This document shows positions 43,345 to 52,723 of a DNA stretch of 64,000 nucleotides, in pieces. A model generated the notes under the pieces. The model did not search any database. It saw only the letters and a list, made by a program, of their open reading frames with translations, and was not told the DNA's origin. A program made the translations under genes and the position numbers. The stretch lies in assembly GCF_024347615.1 (NCBI RefSeq), contig NZ_AP025508.1, positions 2,108,001 through 2,172,000 of the forward strand. Direction: 5' to 3'. Positions within the stretch are counted from its first letter, which is position 1; every line of letters begins with the position of its first letter. The DNA comes from Vibrio splendidus (GTDB taxonomy: Bacteria > Pseudomonadota > Gammaproteobacteria > Enterobacterales > Vibrionaceae).

Positions 43345-43375
43345 ATTGTCGACAATCAAGTAGATTGTCGACAAT
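43345..43375. promoter_or_regulatory. Tandem operator for the GntR-family regulator
   Basis: Two perfect 12-bp palindromes ATTGTCGACAAT (43345-43356 and 43364-43375), centres 19 bp apart, so on nearly the same face of the helix. FadR-type regulators bind sites of the form T-x-GT...AC-x-A, which this fits. Binding by the adjacent regulator is inferred from position and symmetry. Confidence 0.8.
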
Positions 43376-43583
43376 TTAGACTAAGGTAGTATTTTTTATA
43401 GACGATAAAGTTTGTTAGAAAACACGCGAATAATCACTTAACCAACTGTTAATAAATGAATTAACCTAGGAGGGACTCAACAAACCCTTACTTACCCTAC
43501 AATTATTAGAAATCGATGTGTCGACAACTTGCCATCCACCTTTTAGATATAGTATTAATTTCTACTCATCAGCGATTTAGACC

Positions 43584-43614
43584 AAAAAAAGAGAAGCAAT
43601 GATCGCCTCTCTTT
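43584..43614 (-). terminator. Terminator of the MFS exporter gene
   Basis: AAAGAGA...TCTCTTT arms form a 10-bp stem with one mismatch and a 7-nt loop; the minus-strand reading continues into seven T. It follows the MFS stop by about 30 bp. Confidence 0.8.
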
Positions 43615-43646
43615 ATTATTCACAAGGTTAACACTCTCAAAATAGG

Positions 43647-44768
43647 TTAATCACGAGACATCAACATGGTGCTTGCCAATAACGACATTCCTATTAGCAC
43701 AACCCCTAAGTTACCAATCTCACCAGCAAGTCCTAGTCCCCCACCAATTAAACAGTAATACAACAATCCTAGAACCGCCCCTGCCGTGCCTGCTTGCTGT
43801 TTATAATTGACCAACGCCGTACTAAATATATTAGGACTTGCCATACCAAACCCTACAACCACAGCAGCCATTCCTAAAAGAAACCAAAGGCTGTCTTGGC
43901 AAAAGTACACCTGAACAGCCCCAACAAAGCTGATTAACACCGCGATCTGAATGAGTCGTTGGGAACCCCATTCTTTTACCAGCAATCGTTTATTCATCGA
44001 GCTTCCTAAAACAGATGCTACCGCTAATATCACGCCACTGTAACCAAATTCAATGGAACTTAAGCCAAACTGGCTGAACATAAATGGCGCTAAGGAATAA
44101 TAGCTAAACATCATGACATTAAAGCAAGCCACAAGAATCGCACTTTTCCAAATATCCCTATCTTTTAGCATTACCGTGAAAATACCAATAAAGCTGACTG
44201 TTTTAGTGTCAGCAGGTTTCGTTTCGGGTAAAGAAAAGGCCGATACGATCAGCAATATAAAAGCCATGACAAGCAGTAAACTGAACACCACTAAGTGTCC
44301 AAAATATTCAGCAATAAATCCTCCTGACATTAAACCAACAACAGGGCTGATTGATACTGCAACAATTGCAAGCGAAAACACTTTCCCTAGCTCTTTGCCT
44401 TCATAGCTATCTCGTAATATTGTTTGACCAATAACTGAGCCTACCGCCGCCCCAAAAGCTGAAACAACCCGCGCAATCATGACCATATCAAATTGAGTTG
44501 CCGTGATGGCTAACAGACAACCAACACCATAAGTAAACAAACCACACAACATCGCTTTTCTGCGGCCAATAAGATCAGAAACTCGTCCCCAAAAAACAAC
44601 ACCCACAGCAAAAGCAATAAAGTAAATCGACAAGGTTTGACTTGCACTTGCCATTGATACACCAAAATAATCAACTAAGTGCGGCAATACTGGGCTGTAG
44701 ATAGTTTCAACAATTTGGGGGAACATCAGCAGAATGATGATCAGTCCGATATGGGGTTTTTTATTCAT
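43647..44768 (-). CDS. MFS transporter, Bcr/CflA-like drug exporter
   Basis: A 373-residue inner-membrane transporter of the major facilitator superfamily, with about 12 hydrophobic helices. Between helices 2 and 3 lies the MFS motif GRVSDLIGRRKAML, and helix 4 to 5 has the RVVSAFGAAVGSVIGQTILRD pattern of proton-driven drug exporters (Bcr/CflA type). The protein is slightly shorter than the usual ~400 residues. It is divergent from an AraC-type regulator 98 bp away, an arrangement like E. coli nimT-nimR, so the regulator probably controls it. The exported compound cannot be told from sequence. Confidence 0.88.
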   Translation of the reverse strand: MNKKPHIGLIIILLMFPQIVETIYSPVLPHLVDYFGVSMASASQTLSIYFIAFAVGVVFWGRVSDLIGRRKAMLCGLFTYGVGCLLAITATQFDMVMIARVVSAFGAAVGSVIGQTILRDSYEGKELGKVFSLAIVAVSISPVVGLMSGGFIAEYFGHLVVFSLLLVMAFILLIVSAFSLPETKPADTKTVSFIGIFTVMLKDRDIWKSAILVACFNVMMFSYYSLAPFMFSQFGLSSIEFGYSGVILAVASVLGSSMNKRLLVKEWGSQRLIQIAVLISFVGAVQVYFCQDSLWFLLGMAAVVVGFGMASPNIFSTALVNYKQQAGTAGAVLGLLYYCLIGGGLGLAGEIGNLGVVLIGMSLLASTMLMSRD

Positions 44769-44772
44769 ATTA

Positions 44773-44799
44773 TTCTCTTCTAAAACTGGAATAAGAGAA
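44773..44799. promoter_or_regulatory. Inverted repeat in the MFS/AraC divergent promoter region
   Basis: TTCTCTT and AAGAGAA, 13 bp apart, lie 5 bp before the MFS start codon. A possible binding site for the adjacent AraC-type protein; weak evidence. Confidence 0.3.
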
Positions 44800-44866
44800 G
44801 TATATGGATTTCATTTGTGTTCAAATATCAACAGTAGAACAACAAACATCAAAATAAGGACAAATC

Positions 44867-45631
44867 ATGTTGATCGATGACAACACACCTTTTTATGTTG
44901 ATGGAATGGCCTATCCCTTTGTCGGCATTGCCGCCCAAGTCGGCAAGCACGATTCTGGTATGCATACACACAACCGTGCACAATTGTTATTTGCACCACA
45001 CGGTTGCATCAGTATTACCCTCGACGGAATGCATTGTGTGTTGCCGCCCACCAAAGTTGCCTGGATACCCGCGGGAATTGAGCATTGTGCAACCATGACC
45101 AATGTCGTGGCCTATCGCTCGCTTTATTTTGATCCTCTTCGCATTAAAAACTTGCCTGAAGAGTTAAGTATTCTTAACGTCACACCACTACTAAAGGAGT
45201 TGATCGAACGAATGGCTTTTTGGGATTGGGATAAACCTAGTGAAGAGCAACAAAACACATTGGCGTTGTGTTGCGAGGAACTTTCTTACGCAGAAAGGAA
45301 CGAGCTAACGCTACCTTTACCCAAAGATAAACGATTAGCGTTGTGGTTAGAAAAAGTAAAACTAGGAACACAGTTACCTCAACCACTCAATGAAATGGCC
45401 AAGCATATTGGAGCAAGCAGCAAGACCGTTAGCCGATTATTCATCAAAGAAACGGGGATGCCTTACCAAGCTTGGCGTCAACAATGGAGGCTGTTAAGTG
45501 CCATTGAGCAATTGTCAGAAAAAAAGAGTGTCTCTGTGGTTGCCCACGAGTTAGAGTTCTCCAGTGACAGTGCGTTTATTCATTTCTTTAAGCAACACAC
45601 CGGAGAAACCCCCACTCACTACATGAAGTGA
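44867..45631 (+). CDS. AraC-family transcriptional regulator, NimR-like
   Basis: A 254-residue regulator: an N-terminal cupin sensor domain (HTHNRAQLLFAPHG, then PPTKVAWIPAGIEHCATM, ~35-80) and a C-terminal double helix-turn-helix of the AraC family (~155-254), with MAKHIGASSKTVSRLFIKETGMPYQAWRQQWRL and the final HFFKQHTGETPTHY signature. The layout matches NimR-type regulators, which control a divergent MFS exporter, as seen here. The effector is unknown. The gene is preceded by an AAGGA ribosome site and converges with the large HD-GYP gene, leaving only about 30 bp between stop codons. Confidence 0.9.
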   Translation: MLIDDNTPFYVDGMAYPFVGIAAQVGKHDSGMHTHNRAQLLFAPHGCISITLDGMHCVLPPTKVAWIPAGIEHCATMTNVVAYRSLYFDPLRIKNLPEELSILNVTPLLKELIERMAFWDWDKPSEEQQNTLALCCEELSYAERNELTLPLPKDKRLALWLEKVKLGTQLPQPLNEMAKHIGASSKTVSRLFIKETGMPYQAWRQQWRLLSAIEQLSEKKSVSVVAHELEFSSDSAFIHFFKQHTGETPTHYMK

Positions 45632-45662
45632 GGTCAGCAGTCATTCATGCTTTCTAGCAAAG

Positions 45663-48600
45663 TTAAGCAGCGACGCCTTCAACTACATATTTTGATAGGT
45701 CTACATGATCGATCTGTTCCGGTTTTAAATACGTTTCGGCATAACGGATATGTGTCCCGCTAGTTAGAAACAACCTAAACAGTTCTATATCGAGATGCTC
45801 GTCCAACGCCATTTTGTACATGATATCGACAGCAACACTAATCGGCTTCGCTTTCTTGTACGGCCTATCCGCAGCGGTTAGCGCCTCAAAAATATCCGAT
45901 ATCACGAGAATACGTTCTGGAATTGAAAGATCGTCGCCAGTTAACCTCCTTGGATACCCAGTGCCTTTGAGTGTTTCATGGTGCGTCGAAGCATAGCGAG
46001 GAACACGGCTTAGTTCTTTAGGGAATGGCAGGTTCTCAAGCATCTTAATCGTGCCAAGCATATGCTCATTTATCTTGAATCGGTCTTCAGCAGTTAACGT
46101 GCCACGTGCAATGCTCAGATTGTAGACTTCGCCTAAGTTGTATAGGTGCTCCGGCACATCCATTTTGATTTGATATTTCGGGTCGAACTCTAACGGCCTA
46201 TCTCTTTTCACTATATGTTCAGGCTTATCACTTAACAGCAGCTCTGTCGCTGGCAAGCTTGAACTCGATTCTCGATTCAAGGCTTCTATCGGCGATAGAC
46301 CAAGTTGGTCATCAAAATTACGCATCCAAGTCGTCTCAGCGATCGAACGAATACGAGCAACTTTGTCGTCACTCATGAACTCACCACCAACGTTCGACGT
46401 AGCGATAAAGGCAAAGTCATCTTGTAGCTGCTGCTTCGTTGCCGTAAGTTCATCGGCTATCAGTTGCGTTGATAGCGTACCATCAAGTTGTTTTCTCAAA
46501 GCGGTGATTTCCGCATCACGCCAAAGTACTTCAAATCGAGTTCTCACCTCGTGGATTCGGTTGTAGTTCGCTTCTAACTTCGTACCTTTATCGACGATGT
46601 GTTCCGGTGTCGTGATCTTGCCACAATCATGAAGCCAAGCCGCAATTCTAAACTCACGGCGTTCGTCATCATTTTTAAACTCAAAGTCTTTGAAGTGCTC
46701 AGACTGCGATTGTTCCGCCGCGTCAGCCAGCATCAAGCCGAGTTCTGGTACACGATTACAATGCCCTGCCGTATAAGCGGACTTATCATCGATCGCTTGA
46801 GCGATGAGCTTGATAAACGACTCAACAAACGCCTCTTGCATCTGTTCATGTCGTTTAATCTCCATAGCCATATCTCTTACAGCAACAGATAATTCCCACA
46901 CTTCTTTGATTCGAGTATCAAGAATTGTCACGTTGTCATAATCACGCAGCTTAACCTTATGAGTCTCTTCCTCTAATTGGCGAATTGGATGCACTATCGG
47001 CGCACCAAAAACCCAAGCAATAGGCAACGTCAAACTCATCAGTAACACCGTTACACCAACAGAGGTTGCTAGACGTTTATTGACTGTACTGAAGACTTCA
47101 GATTCGGGAATCAATACCGCAAAATACTCAGAGTAGTGTTCGCCCGTGTCTATTTTCTTTAAATAGAGATGCTTGATCTCGCCATTCAACTCTACCCTTA
47201 CCATACTGCCTTCAACCGTTGCTTCCTTAGTCAAATCATAAAGTTCAGTATAAGGAACCGTCGTATTCGTATTAAAGCCGGTATCATGCAGCCACTTTTT
47301 CGCTAAGGCATCAAGTTGTTCACCACTTAACTTACTGATAGCTTGATCAATGATTGGGAGCAATTGTTTATGCTTGCTCTGCAGCACCAAATGGAATTGG
47401 TTTGAGTAGTTCTGTTTTAGATCTTCTAGAGTCCCATTGACAACAAGGCCTGGCTGGAAAAGCCTATCTAATGCAAACGAGAGTACGGGTTTTGCTTCTA
47501 AGAAAGCAAAGTTCTCTTCGCTTTCAATTGAATTAAATGCAGACTCTAGGTTTTCAAATTCAACTAAATCAATGTTCGGAAAATCCTCTCTCAACTTAGG
47601 AATAATTGACCACCCAGATAAAATGGCAACTTTTTTACCCTCAAGCTCGGCATAATTAGTGACAACCTTCGCGCCGACCCTTGTCACAATAGAAAATGGC
47701 AATTCATAAATTGGAGTCGTGTATAGACCATCTATGCCATTATTTTTATAATGTTGAACCGATTGCAGGCCATCAATACTTCCTTCTTGAAACTTACTGA
47801 CAAGCTCGCCCCAAGAGAAACCATTAACAAATTCAAACCTGATCCCTGTCATCTCACCAATCATTTTGAGAAGGTCTATCGCATAGCCGTTTGGTTTTCC
47901 CGCCACTGAAAAGTCCATCGGCCCCCAATCATTTTGATTAGACACTAACAGCGGAGGGGTATCGTTAACCAAGGCTTGCTGCTCAGACGATAGCATCAAT
48001 GTTGATACATCAAACTCCGATTCCTGATTGTTAACCTTGAGGTTAGACGCAATAATATTACCCGATTTCGAATATAAGAAAGACTCAACCTTACTGTCTT
48101 CTGCTAAGCCAAGCGCCGTACCTGATAGTTTGCTAGCCAAAGAAGACAACACAATATCAATACCAATCACATGTTGAACTTCAGATTCGATTTTCGAATC
48201 AAACGCTAAAGAATAAGTTTGCCCGGTAATTTGTAAATGCTGGAAAAGATATGGCTGAGTTTTTTCGACCGACTGAACATTGGCAGAAACATACCAAGGC
48301 CTGGTTGTTGGAAGGTAGTTGCTCTGCTCCGTAGTTGAGTTTCTTAGCGTAAACTCTTGGTCAAAATATTTCGTCGTACGGACGCGCTCCTCCCCTATAT
48401 TATGAATCTCAACCACAACCCAACGGTCCGTTTGTTGTGCACCGATTTTTTCTCTAACGACAGGGGCAGATTCTAGATTAATAATTTGGAAGAAGTTTTC
48501 ATTAGATGAGCCAATGTAAATACTATAAAAGAGAGGGTTATCTTTAATTGCTTCTGAAAGAATACTACGCGACTCTTCTTTCGATATTTTGTTACTTATA

Positions 48601-48833
48601 GAACGTTTCACTGAAGAAAGTAAACGCGCGGTATTGGCTGCGTCAGAATCAACCGCGCCGATATAGTTACTCAGCTCTTGGGACACCATCGTCAACTTTG
48701 ATAGGGTATTCTCAGTCGCCATTTTTTTACTGAAGTAATATTGCAGTGAAACCGCAACAACAGCGGTAAGAAATGTCGCGAGTAAAAACATTCCTCCAAC
48801 AGTAAATCGTAACGAAATTTTTTTGTCTGTCAT
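45663..48833 (-). CDS. Sensory HD-GYP c-di-GMP phosphodiesterase with dCache and SBP domains
   Basis: A 1,056-residue inner-membrane sensor expected to hydrolyse cyclic di-GMP. In order: membrane helix (~10-32); a periplasmic dCache-like domain (~35-270, with YLPTTRPWYVSANV); a periplasmic solute-binding domain of the SBP_bac_3 type (~281-514, NGYAIDLLKMIGEMTGIRFEFV); a second helix (~590-612); a HAMP-like linker; and an HD-GYP domain with HDCGK (H735, D736) and HHETLKGTGYP from 951. The catalytic residues look intact. The distance between those motifs is 216 residues, against 64 in the other HD-GYP protein of this window, so there is a ~150-residue insertion inside the catalytic domain. The SBP domain suggests it senses an amino acid or similar ligand. 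It appears monocistronic. Confidence 0.88.
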   Translation of the reverse strand: MTDKKISLRFTVGGMFLLATFLTAVVAVSLQYYFSKKMATENTLSKLTMVSQELSNYIGAVDSDAANTARLLSSVKRSISNKISKEESRSILSEAIKDNPLFYSIYIGSSNENFFQIINLESAPVVREKIGAQQTDRWVVVEIHNIGEERVRTTKYFDQEFTLRNSTTEQSNYLPTTRPWYVSANVQSVEKTQPYLFQHLQITGQTYSLAFDSKIESEVQHVIGIDIVLSSLASKLSGTALGLAEDSKVESFLYSKSGNIIASNLKVNNQESEFDVSTLMLSSEQQALVNDTPPLLVSNQNDWGPMDFSVAGKPNGYAIDLLKMIGEMTGIRFEFVNGFSWGELVSKFQEGSIDGLQSVQHYKNNGIDGLYTTPIYELPFSIVTRVGAKVVTNYAELEGKKVAILSGWSIIPKLREDFPNIDLVEFENLESAFNSIESEENFAFLEAKPVLSFALDRLFQPGLVVNGTLEDLKQNYSNQFHLVLQSKHKQLLPIIDQAISKLSGEQLDALAKKWLHDTGFNTNTTVPYTELYDLTKEATVEGSMVRVELNGEIKHLYLKKIDTGEHYSEYFAVLIPESEVFSTVNKRLATSVGVTVLLMSLTLPIAWVFGAPIVHPIRQLEEETHKVKLRDYDNVTILDTRIKEVWELSVAVRDMAMEIKRHEQMQEAFVESFIKLIAQAIDDKSAYTAGHCNRVPELGLMLADAAEQSQSEHFKDFEFKNDDERREFRIAAWLHDCGKITTPEHIVDKGTKLEANYNRIHEVRTRFEVLWRDAEITALRKQLDGTLSTQLIADELTATKQQLQDDFAFIATSNVGGEFMSDDKVARIRSIAETTWMRNFDDQLGLSPIEALNRESSSSLPATELLLSDKPEHIVKRDRPLEFDPKYQIKMDVPEHLYNLGEVYNLSIARGTLTAEDRFKINEHMLGTIKMLENLPFPKELSRVPRYASTHHETLKGTGYPRRLTGDDLSIPERILVISDIFEALTAADRPYKKAKPISVAVDIMYKMALDEHLDIELFRLFLTSGTHIRYAETYLKPEQIDHVDLSKYVVEGVAA

Positions 48834-49283
48834 TATTCGATCCTTGAATAACCACTAGCTCAGAAATGTAACGTGCCAGCTATAATCATATTATTACAGT
48901 AGCACTGCACACCTAGCAACATATTATTCTATATATTAAAGAGCGCCTCTCCATATCACTCTTTGTGTCGCAATAAGTACCCTCTTTAATGATACACAGC
49001 AGTATATAGCGACCAACAGTCAAAAAAATTGTTCACATAAACTCAAGAAAAACCTAGTTATTATTGCTAGAAGAATCCTACAGCCACCTCCCCGTGAACT
49101 TTATGAACAATATTAATCCAATGTTCTTTATTCTCAATATCGCCGCATTACAGACATTTCGTTAACACACCGTTAACTTTAACGTCATCTACTAAGCAAT
49201 ACCCTATTCGTGTATTTAGTAGCTGGATATAAAACATAAGTTTCTCTCCATTGAAGAGATCCCCTACATAAGGAACGTGAACC
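48834..49283. other. Divergent regulatory region between the HD-GYP and tctC genes
   Basis: About 450 bp, AT-rich, without a supported gene; short ORFs on the minus strand antisense to the tctC start look spurious. It must hold the promoters of both genes. The most visible structure is a set of GTTC/GAAC boxes at 49031-49126. Confidence 0.6.
49028..49111. promoter_or_regulatory. Spaced inverted repeat upstream of tctC
   Basis: ATTGTTCACATAAA (49028-49041) faces TTTATGAACAAT (49100-49111); related GTGAAC (49094) and ATGTTCTT (49121) boxes lie nearby. The arms match except for two extra bases in one. The position, about 170-255 bp before tctC, suits an activator site, possibly for a response regulator. 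Confidence 0.4.
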
Positions 49284-50255
49284 ATGTTCAAGGCACTGAA
49301 ACCTACTCTTGCGGCTTCTATTATCGCAGCAACCTTTTCTTTCAACACTTTTGCTGCTGACGTAGAAAAAATCCACTTCCTAATCCCTGGCGGCGCTGGT
49401 GGCGGTTGGGATATGACAGCTCGTGGTACGGGTGATGTATTGGTGAAATCAGACATCGTAGAAAATGTCTCTTTCCAAAACCTTTCTGGTGGTGGCGGCG
49501 GTAAAGCGATTGCTCACCTAATCGAGACGGCTCAACGCCAAGAAGACACGCTAATGGTGAACTCAACGCCTATCGTTGTTCGTTCACTAACGGGGATCTT
49601 CCCACAATCTTTCCGTGACCTAACACCAGTTGCAGCAACTATTGCCGACTATGGCGCAATCGTTGCGTCTGCTGATTCTAAGTACAACACTTGGGATGAT
49701 GTAGTAAAAGAGTTCGAAAGCAACCCACGTAAAGTGAAAATCGCAGGCGGCTCGGCTCGTGGCAGCATGGATCACCTTGTTGTAGCGGCAGCGTTCAAAG
49801 GCGAAGGTTTTGATGCGAAGAAAGTGCGATACATTGCTTACGATGCAGGTGGTAAAGCAATGGCAGCTCTATTATCTGGCGAAACACAACTGCTTTCGAC
49901 AGGCCTTGGTGAAGTGCTAGAAATGTCTAAATCAGGCCAAGTAAAAGTATTGGCAGTGACGGCGCCAAAGCGTCTTGACGCTGCACCTAACATCCCAACA
50001 CTGACTGAGTACGGCAACGAAACCGTATTCGCTAACTGGCGTGGTTTCTTTGCGGCACCTGGCACAAGCCAAGCGAAGATCGACGAGTGGAATGTAGCGC
50101 TTGGCAAAATGTACAAAACCGATGAGTGGCAAGTGGTTCGTGACCGTAACGGTTGGATCGACAACTACAAAGCTGACAAAGATTTTTACGCCTTCCTAGA
50201 AGATCAAGAAAAACAGATGGGCGACCTAATGCGTGAGCTTGGTTTCTTGAAATAA
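49284..50255 (+). CDS. tctC: Tripartite tricarboxylate transporter, solute-binding protein TctC
   Basis: Periplasmic binding protein of a TTT-family transporter. The 323 residues start with a signal peptide (1-~24, ending NTFA); the mature part has the family pattern FLIPGGAGGGWDMTARGTG and later GGSARGSMDHLV, in the ligand pocket, and WRGFFAAPGTSQAKIDEWN. It delivers a di- or tricarboxylate to TctA/TctB; the exact ligand (citrate or related) is not readable. It is the first gene of tctCBA, with an AAGGAACG ribosome site. A GC hairpin after it (50267) probably keeps its expression above that of the permease genes. Confidence 0.92.
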   Translation: MFKALKPTLAASIIAATFSFNTFAADVEKIHFLIPGGAGGGWDMTARGTGDVLVKSDIVENVSFQNLSGGGGGKAIAHLIETAQRQEDTLMVNSTPIVVRSLTGIFPQSFRDLTPVAATIADYGAIVASADSKYNTWDDVVKEFESNPRKVKIAGGSARGSMDHLVVAAAFKGEGFDAKKVRYIAYDAGGKAMAALLSGETQLLSTGLGEVLEMSKSGQVKVLAVTAPKRLDAAPNIPTLTEYGNETVFANWRGFFAAPGTSQAKIDEWNVALGKMYKTDEWQVVRDRNGWIDNYKADKDFYAFLEDQEKQMGDLMRELGFLK

Positions 50256-50266
50256 CCAACAACCAT

Positions 50267-50286
50267 AGAGGGCTTATGTGCCCTCT
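50267..50286 (+). other. Intercistronic hairpin after tctC
   Basis: AGAGGGC and GCCCTCT form a 7-bp GC-rich stem with a 6-nt loop, 11 bp after the stop codon, followed by a pyrimidine-rich stretch (TACTCTTTCC). Such partial terminators after binding-protein genes usually keep the binding protein in excess of the permease. Confidence 0.6.
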
Positions 50287-50500
50287 TACTCTTTCCTTGT
50301 TTCGCCGTGCATGAGTTAACTTCAAACTCCTTTGTTTATTCGTAGACGTATTACTAACGCTTGCCGATTCGTTGTAAACGCAAGTGGCTGATAAACCAGT
50401 ACCGTAATTCGCTTACCTTTGGTTAGTGATCCCAGACATTTCATTGACTCGCTCATGTACGGCTTTTTTACTTTTTATACCACCCCAAATGGAGTTGGAT

Positions 50501-51001
50501 ATGTCGGACTTACCAACCAAATTTCTGAGTAAGGAATCTTTGCTTTCGAAGGATCGCATCGGAGCCATGCTCTTTATGCTTGCGTGTTTATGCTATGGCT
50601 ACCAAACCACGCTGATTCCTTTGTTCCCCGGTGACGAGTACGAACCCTTCACAGCAAGAACCTTACCTATCCTGCTAACGTTTATCGGCATTGGCCTTTC
50701 GTTGATCCTGCTTATAACCGGACAACCGGATAAAAAAGTCACATGCGACACTACGCCGCTGAACTGGAAACTGCTTATTGGCTTCTTGGTGTTAATGGCT
50801 TTATACGGTGTTGGGCTGACTTATCTTGGCTTTGTTTTAGCAACCAGCTTCTTCTTACTTGCAGGCTTTTACCTACTGGGTGAGCGCCGCAAAGCTGTCT
50901 TATTTGGCGCGTCGTTTCCTTTCGTTATCGCGTTCTTTCTTTTATTAACTCAAGGCTTAGATATCTACCTAGAGCCTGGTTTAATCTTCACTCTTTGGTA
51001 G
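50501..51001 (+). CDS. tctB: Tripartite tricarboxylate transporter small membrane subunit TctB
   Basis: The small membrane subunit of the TTT transporter, about 166 residues with four hydrophobic helices (ending near FPFVIAFFLLLTQGLDIYL), as expected for TctB. I chose the ATG at 50501 (MSDLPTK) because GGAG lies 6 nt upstream; an in-frame ATG at 50426 would add 25 residues of poor leader. It lies between tctC and tctA, 10 bp before the latter. Sequence conservation in this family is low, so the assignment rests on position, size and topology. Confidence 0.85.
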   Translation: MSDLPTKFLSKESLLSKDRIGAMLFMLACLCYGYQTTLIPLFPGDEYEPFTARTLPILLTFIGIGLSLILLITGQPDKKVTCDTTPLNWKLLIGFLVLMALYGVGLTYLGFVLATSFFLLAGFYLLGERRKAVLFGASFPFVIAFFLLLTQGLDIYLEPGLIFTLW

Positions 51002-51011
51002 GGATAACATT

Positions 51012-52532
51012 ATGTTAGACGGAATTTTACAAGGACTTTCGACCGCCGTGATGCCAATGAACATCATGATGGTAATTGTTGGCTGTTTTGTTGGTACCTT
51101 TATTGGAATGCTACCGGGACTCGGTCCAATTTCAGCAATCGCGTTGATGATCCCGATTACATACGGCCTAGACCCTTCTTCTGGCCTAATCTTGATGGCA
51201 GGTGTGTACTACGGCGCAGTATTTGGTGGCTCGACGTCATCAATATTAATCAACGCTCCGGGTTGTTCTTCAACAGTAGTAACCGCATTCGATGGCTACC
51301 CGATGGCACAAAAAGGCCAAGCTGGTAAAGCACTTGCACTCGCAGCTTACTCTTCTTTCACTGGCGGCACGCTTTCGGCAATCATGCTTTTGATTGCAGC
51401 TCCGGCTTTAGCCAGCGTGTCATTGAGCTTCCAGTCTTCAGACTACTTCGCATTGATGCTCTTAGGTTTATCGGCAGTAGCAGCGTTTGCGGGTCCAGGT
51501 CAGGTAATCAAGGCATGGATGATGACTATTCTTGGTTTGATGCTATCTACTGTTGGTATCGACAAAGGCGTTGGTGTTGAGCGTTTCACGTTTGGTCTAA
51601 CAGACCTGATGGATGGCTTTAGTTTCCTACTTCTTGCAATGGCAACCTTCGCTTTAGGTGAGACTTTAATGGGTATTTTGAAACCAGAGAAAGATACTAG
51701 CGGTGAAGAAAGCCAAAAGATGGCTGATATTGGTAGCATGAAAATTACCAAAGAAGAGTTCAAAGAAGTGGCGCCAGTTTCGATTCGTTCTTCAATTCTC
51801 GGCTTCTTTACGGGTGTTTTACCCGGTGCTGGTGCGACTATCGCAGCGTTCTTAAGTTACGGTATGGAACGTAGCCTTGCGCCAAAAGACAAACAGAAAG
51901 AGTTTGGTAAAGGCAGTATTCGTGGTCTTGTTGCTCCTGAATCTGCAAACAACGCAGCTTCGAGTGGTTCATTCGTTCCGCTACTGACGCTTGGGATTCC
52001 CGGCTCTGGTACTACCGCAATCATGCTTGGCGCCCTAATCGCATACGGTATTCAGCCGGGCCCTCGCTTGTTTGTTGAACACCCAGATGTATTTTGGTCA
52101 GTAATTATCTCGATGTACTTTGGTAACATCGTACTGGTTATCTTGAATCTGCCTTTAATCCCTTACATCTCTAAACTGCTCGCGGTACCAAGAACGGTAC
52201 TACTGCCAATGATTATCTTCTTCTCAATCACAGGCGTGTACTTGGTGTCTTTCAACACGATGGATGTTTTTGTAATGCTCATTGTTGCGATGGTTGCGAT
52301 TGCGCTGAGGTTAGCTAACTTCCCACTTGCCCCATTACTCCTAGGTTTTATCCTTGGTGGATTAATGGAAGAGAATCTACGACGTGCATTGATGATCAGC
52401 GATGGCGAGCTGAGCTTCCTATGGGAACGACCAATCACGATGACGTTCACTATTCTGGCTGTGCTGGTACTATCTAGCCCAATCTTAGTAAAACTATTTA
52501 GAAGCTTTAAATCGAAGCCAGTAGAAGTGTAA
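51012..52532 (+). CDS. tctA: Tripartite tricarboxylate transporter large permease TctA
   Basis: The large permease subunit: 506 residues with about 12 membrane helices. The family signatures are plain: GTFIGMLPGLGPISAIALMIPITYGLDP, YYGAVFGGSTSSILINAPG and, in the second half, GFFTGVLPGAGATIAAFLSYG, ESANNAASSGSFVPLLTLGIPGSGTTAIMLGAL. With TctB and TctC it takes up a carboxylate driven by the ion gradient. It ends the tctCBA operon at a strong terminator. Whether the two-component system 8 kb downstream controls it is a guess. Confidence 0.94.
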   Translation: MLDGILQGLSTAVMPMNIMMVIVGCFVGTFIGMLPGLGPISAIALMIPITYGLDPSSGLILMAGVYYGAVFGGSTSSILINAPGCSSTVVTAFDGYPMAQKGQAGKALALAAYSSFTGGTLSAIMLLIAAPALASVSLSFQSSDYFALMLLGLSAVAAFAGPGQVIKAWMMTILGLMLSTVGIDKGVGVERFTFGLTDLMDGFSFLLLAMATFALGETLMGILKPEKDTSGEESQKMADIGSMKITKEEFKEVAPVSIRSSILGFFTGVLPGAGATIAAFLSYGMERSLAPKDKQKEFGKGSIRGLVAPESANNAASSGSFVPLLTLGIPGSGTTAIMLGALIAYGIQPGPRLFVEHPDVFWSVIISMYFGNIVLVILNLPLIPYISKLLAVPRTVLLPMIIFFSITGVYLVSFNTMDVFVMLIVAMVAIALRLANFPLAPLLLGFILGGLMEENLRRALMISDGELSFLWERPITMTFTILAVLVLSSPILVKLFRSFKSKPVEV

Positions 52533-52561
52533 AACTCTACCAATTCAACGAAACCTCAACG

Positions 52562-52586
52562 AAAGGAGCCATTGGCTCCTTTTTTC
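52562..52586 (+). terminator. Terminator of the tctCBA operon
   Basis: AAAGGAGCC and GGCTCCTTT with a 3-base loop, ending in six T, about 30 bp after the tctA stop. Confidence 0.9.
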
Positions 52587-52723
52587 AATTAGGTGCTCAA
52601 TTTGAACCAAAGGTTAAAGATGGTAGCAAGCTCACAAACCTACCTTTACAACACACATGACACTGATATTCGTAACGAAATCAAGTAAGGTAAACGGTCA
52701 TTTAACGCATTGGATTCAAAACT

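Larger units (their letters stand above)
43284..43646. other. Regulatory region between gntR-prp and the MFS gene
   Basis: About 360 bp without a gene. It holds the tandem palindromes at 43345-43375, a weaker related site (CTGTCAACAATT) at 43303-43314, another TGTCGACA core at 43519-43526, and the MFS terminator at 43584-43614. The sites flank the likely promoter of the regulator gene. Confidence 0.7.
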
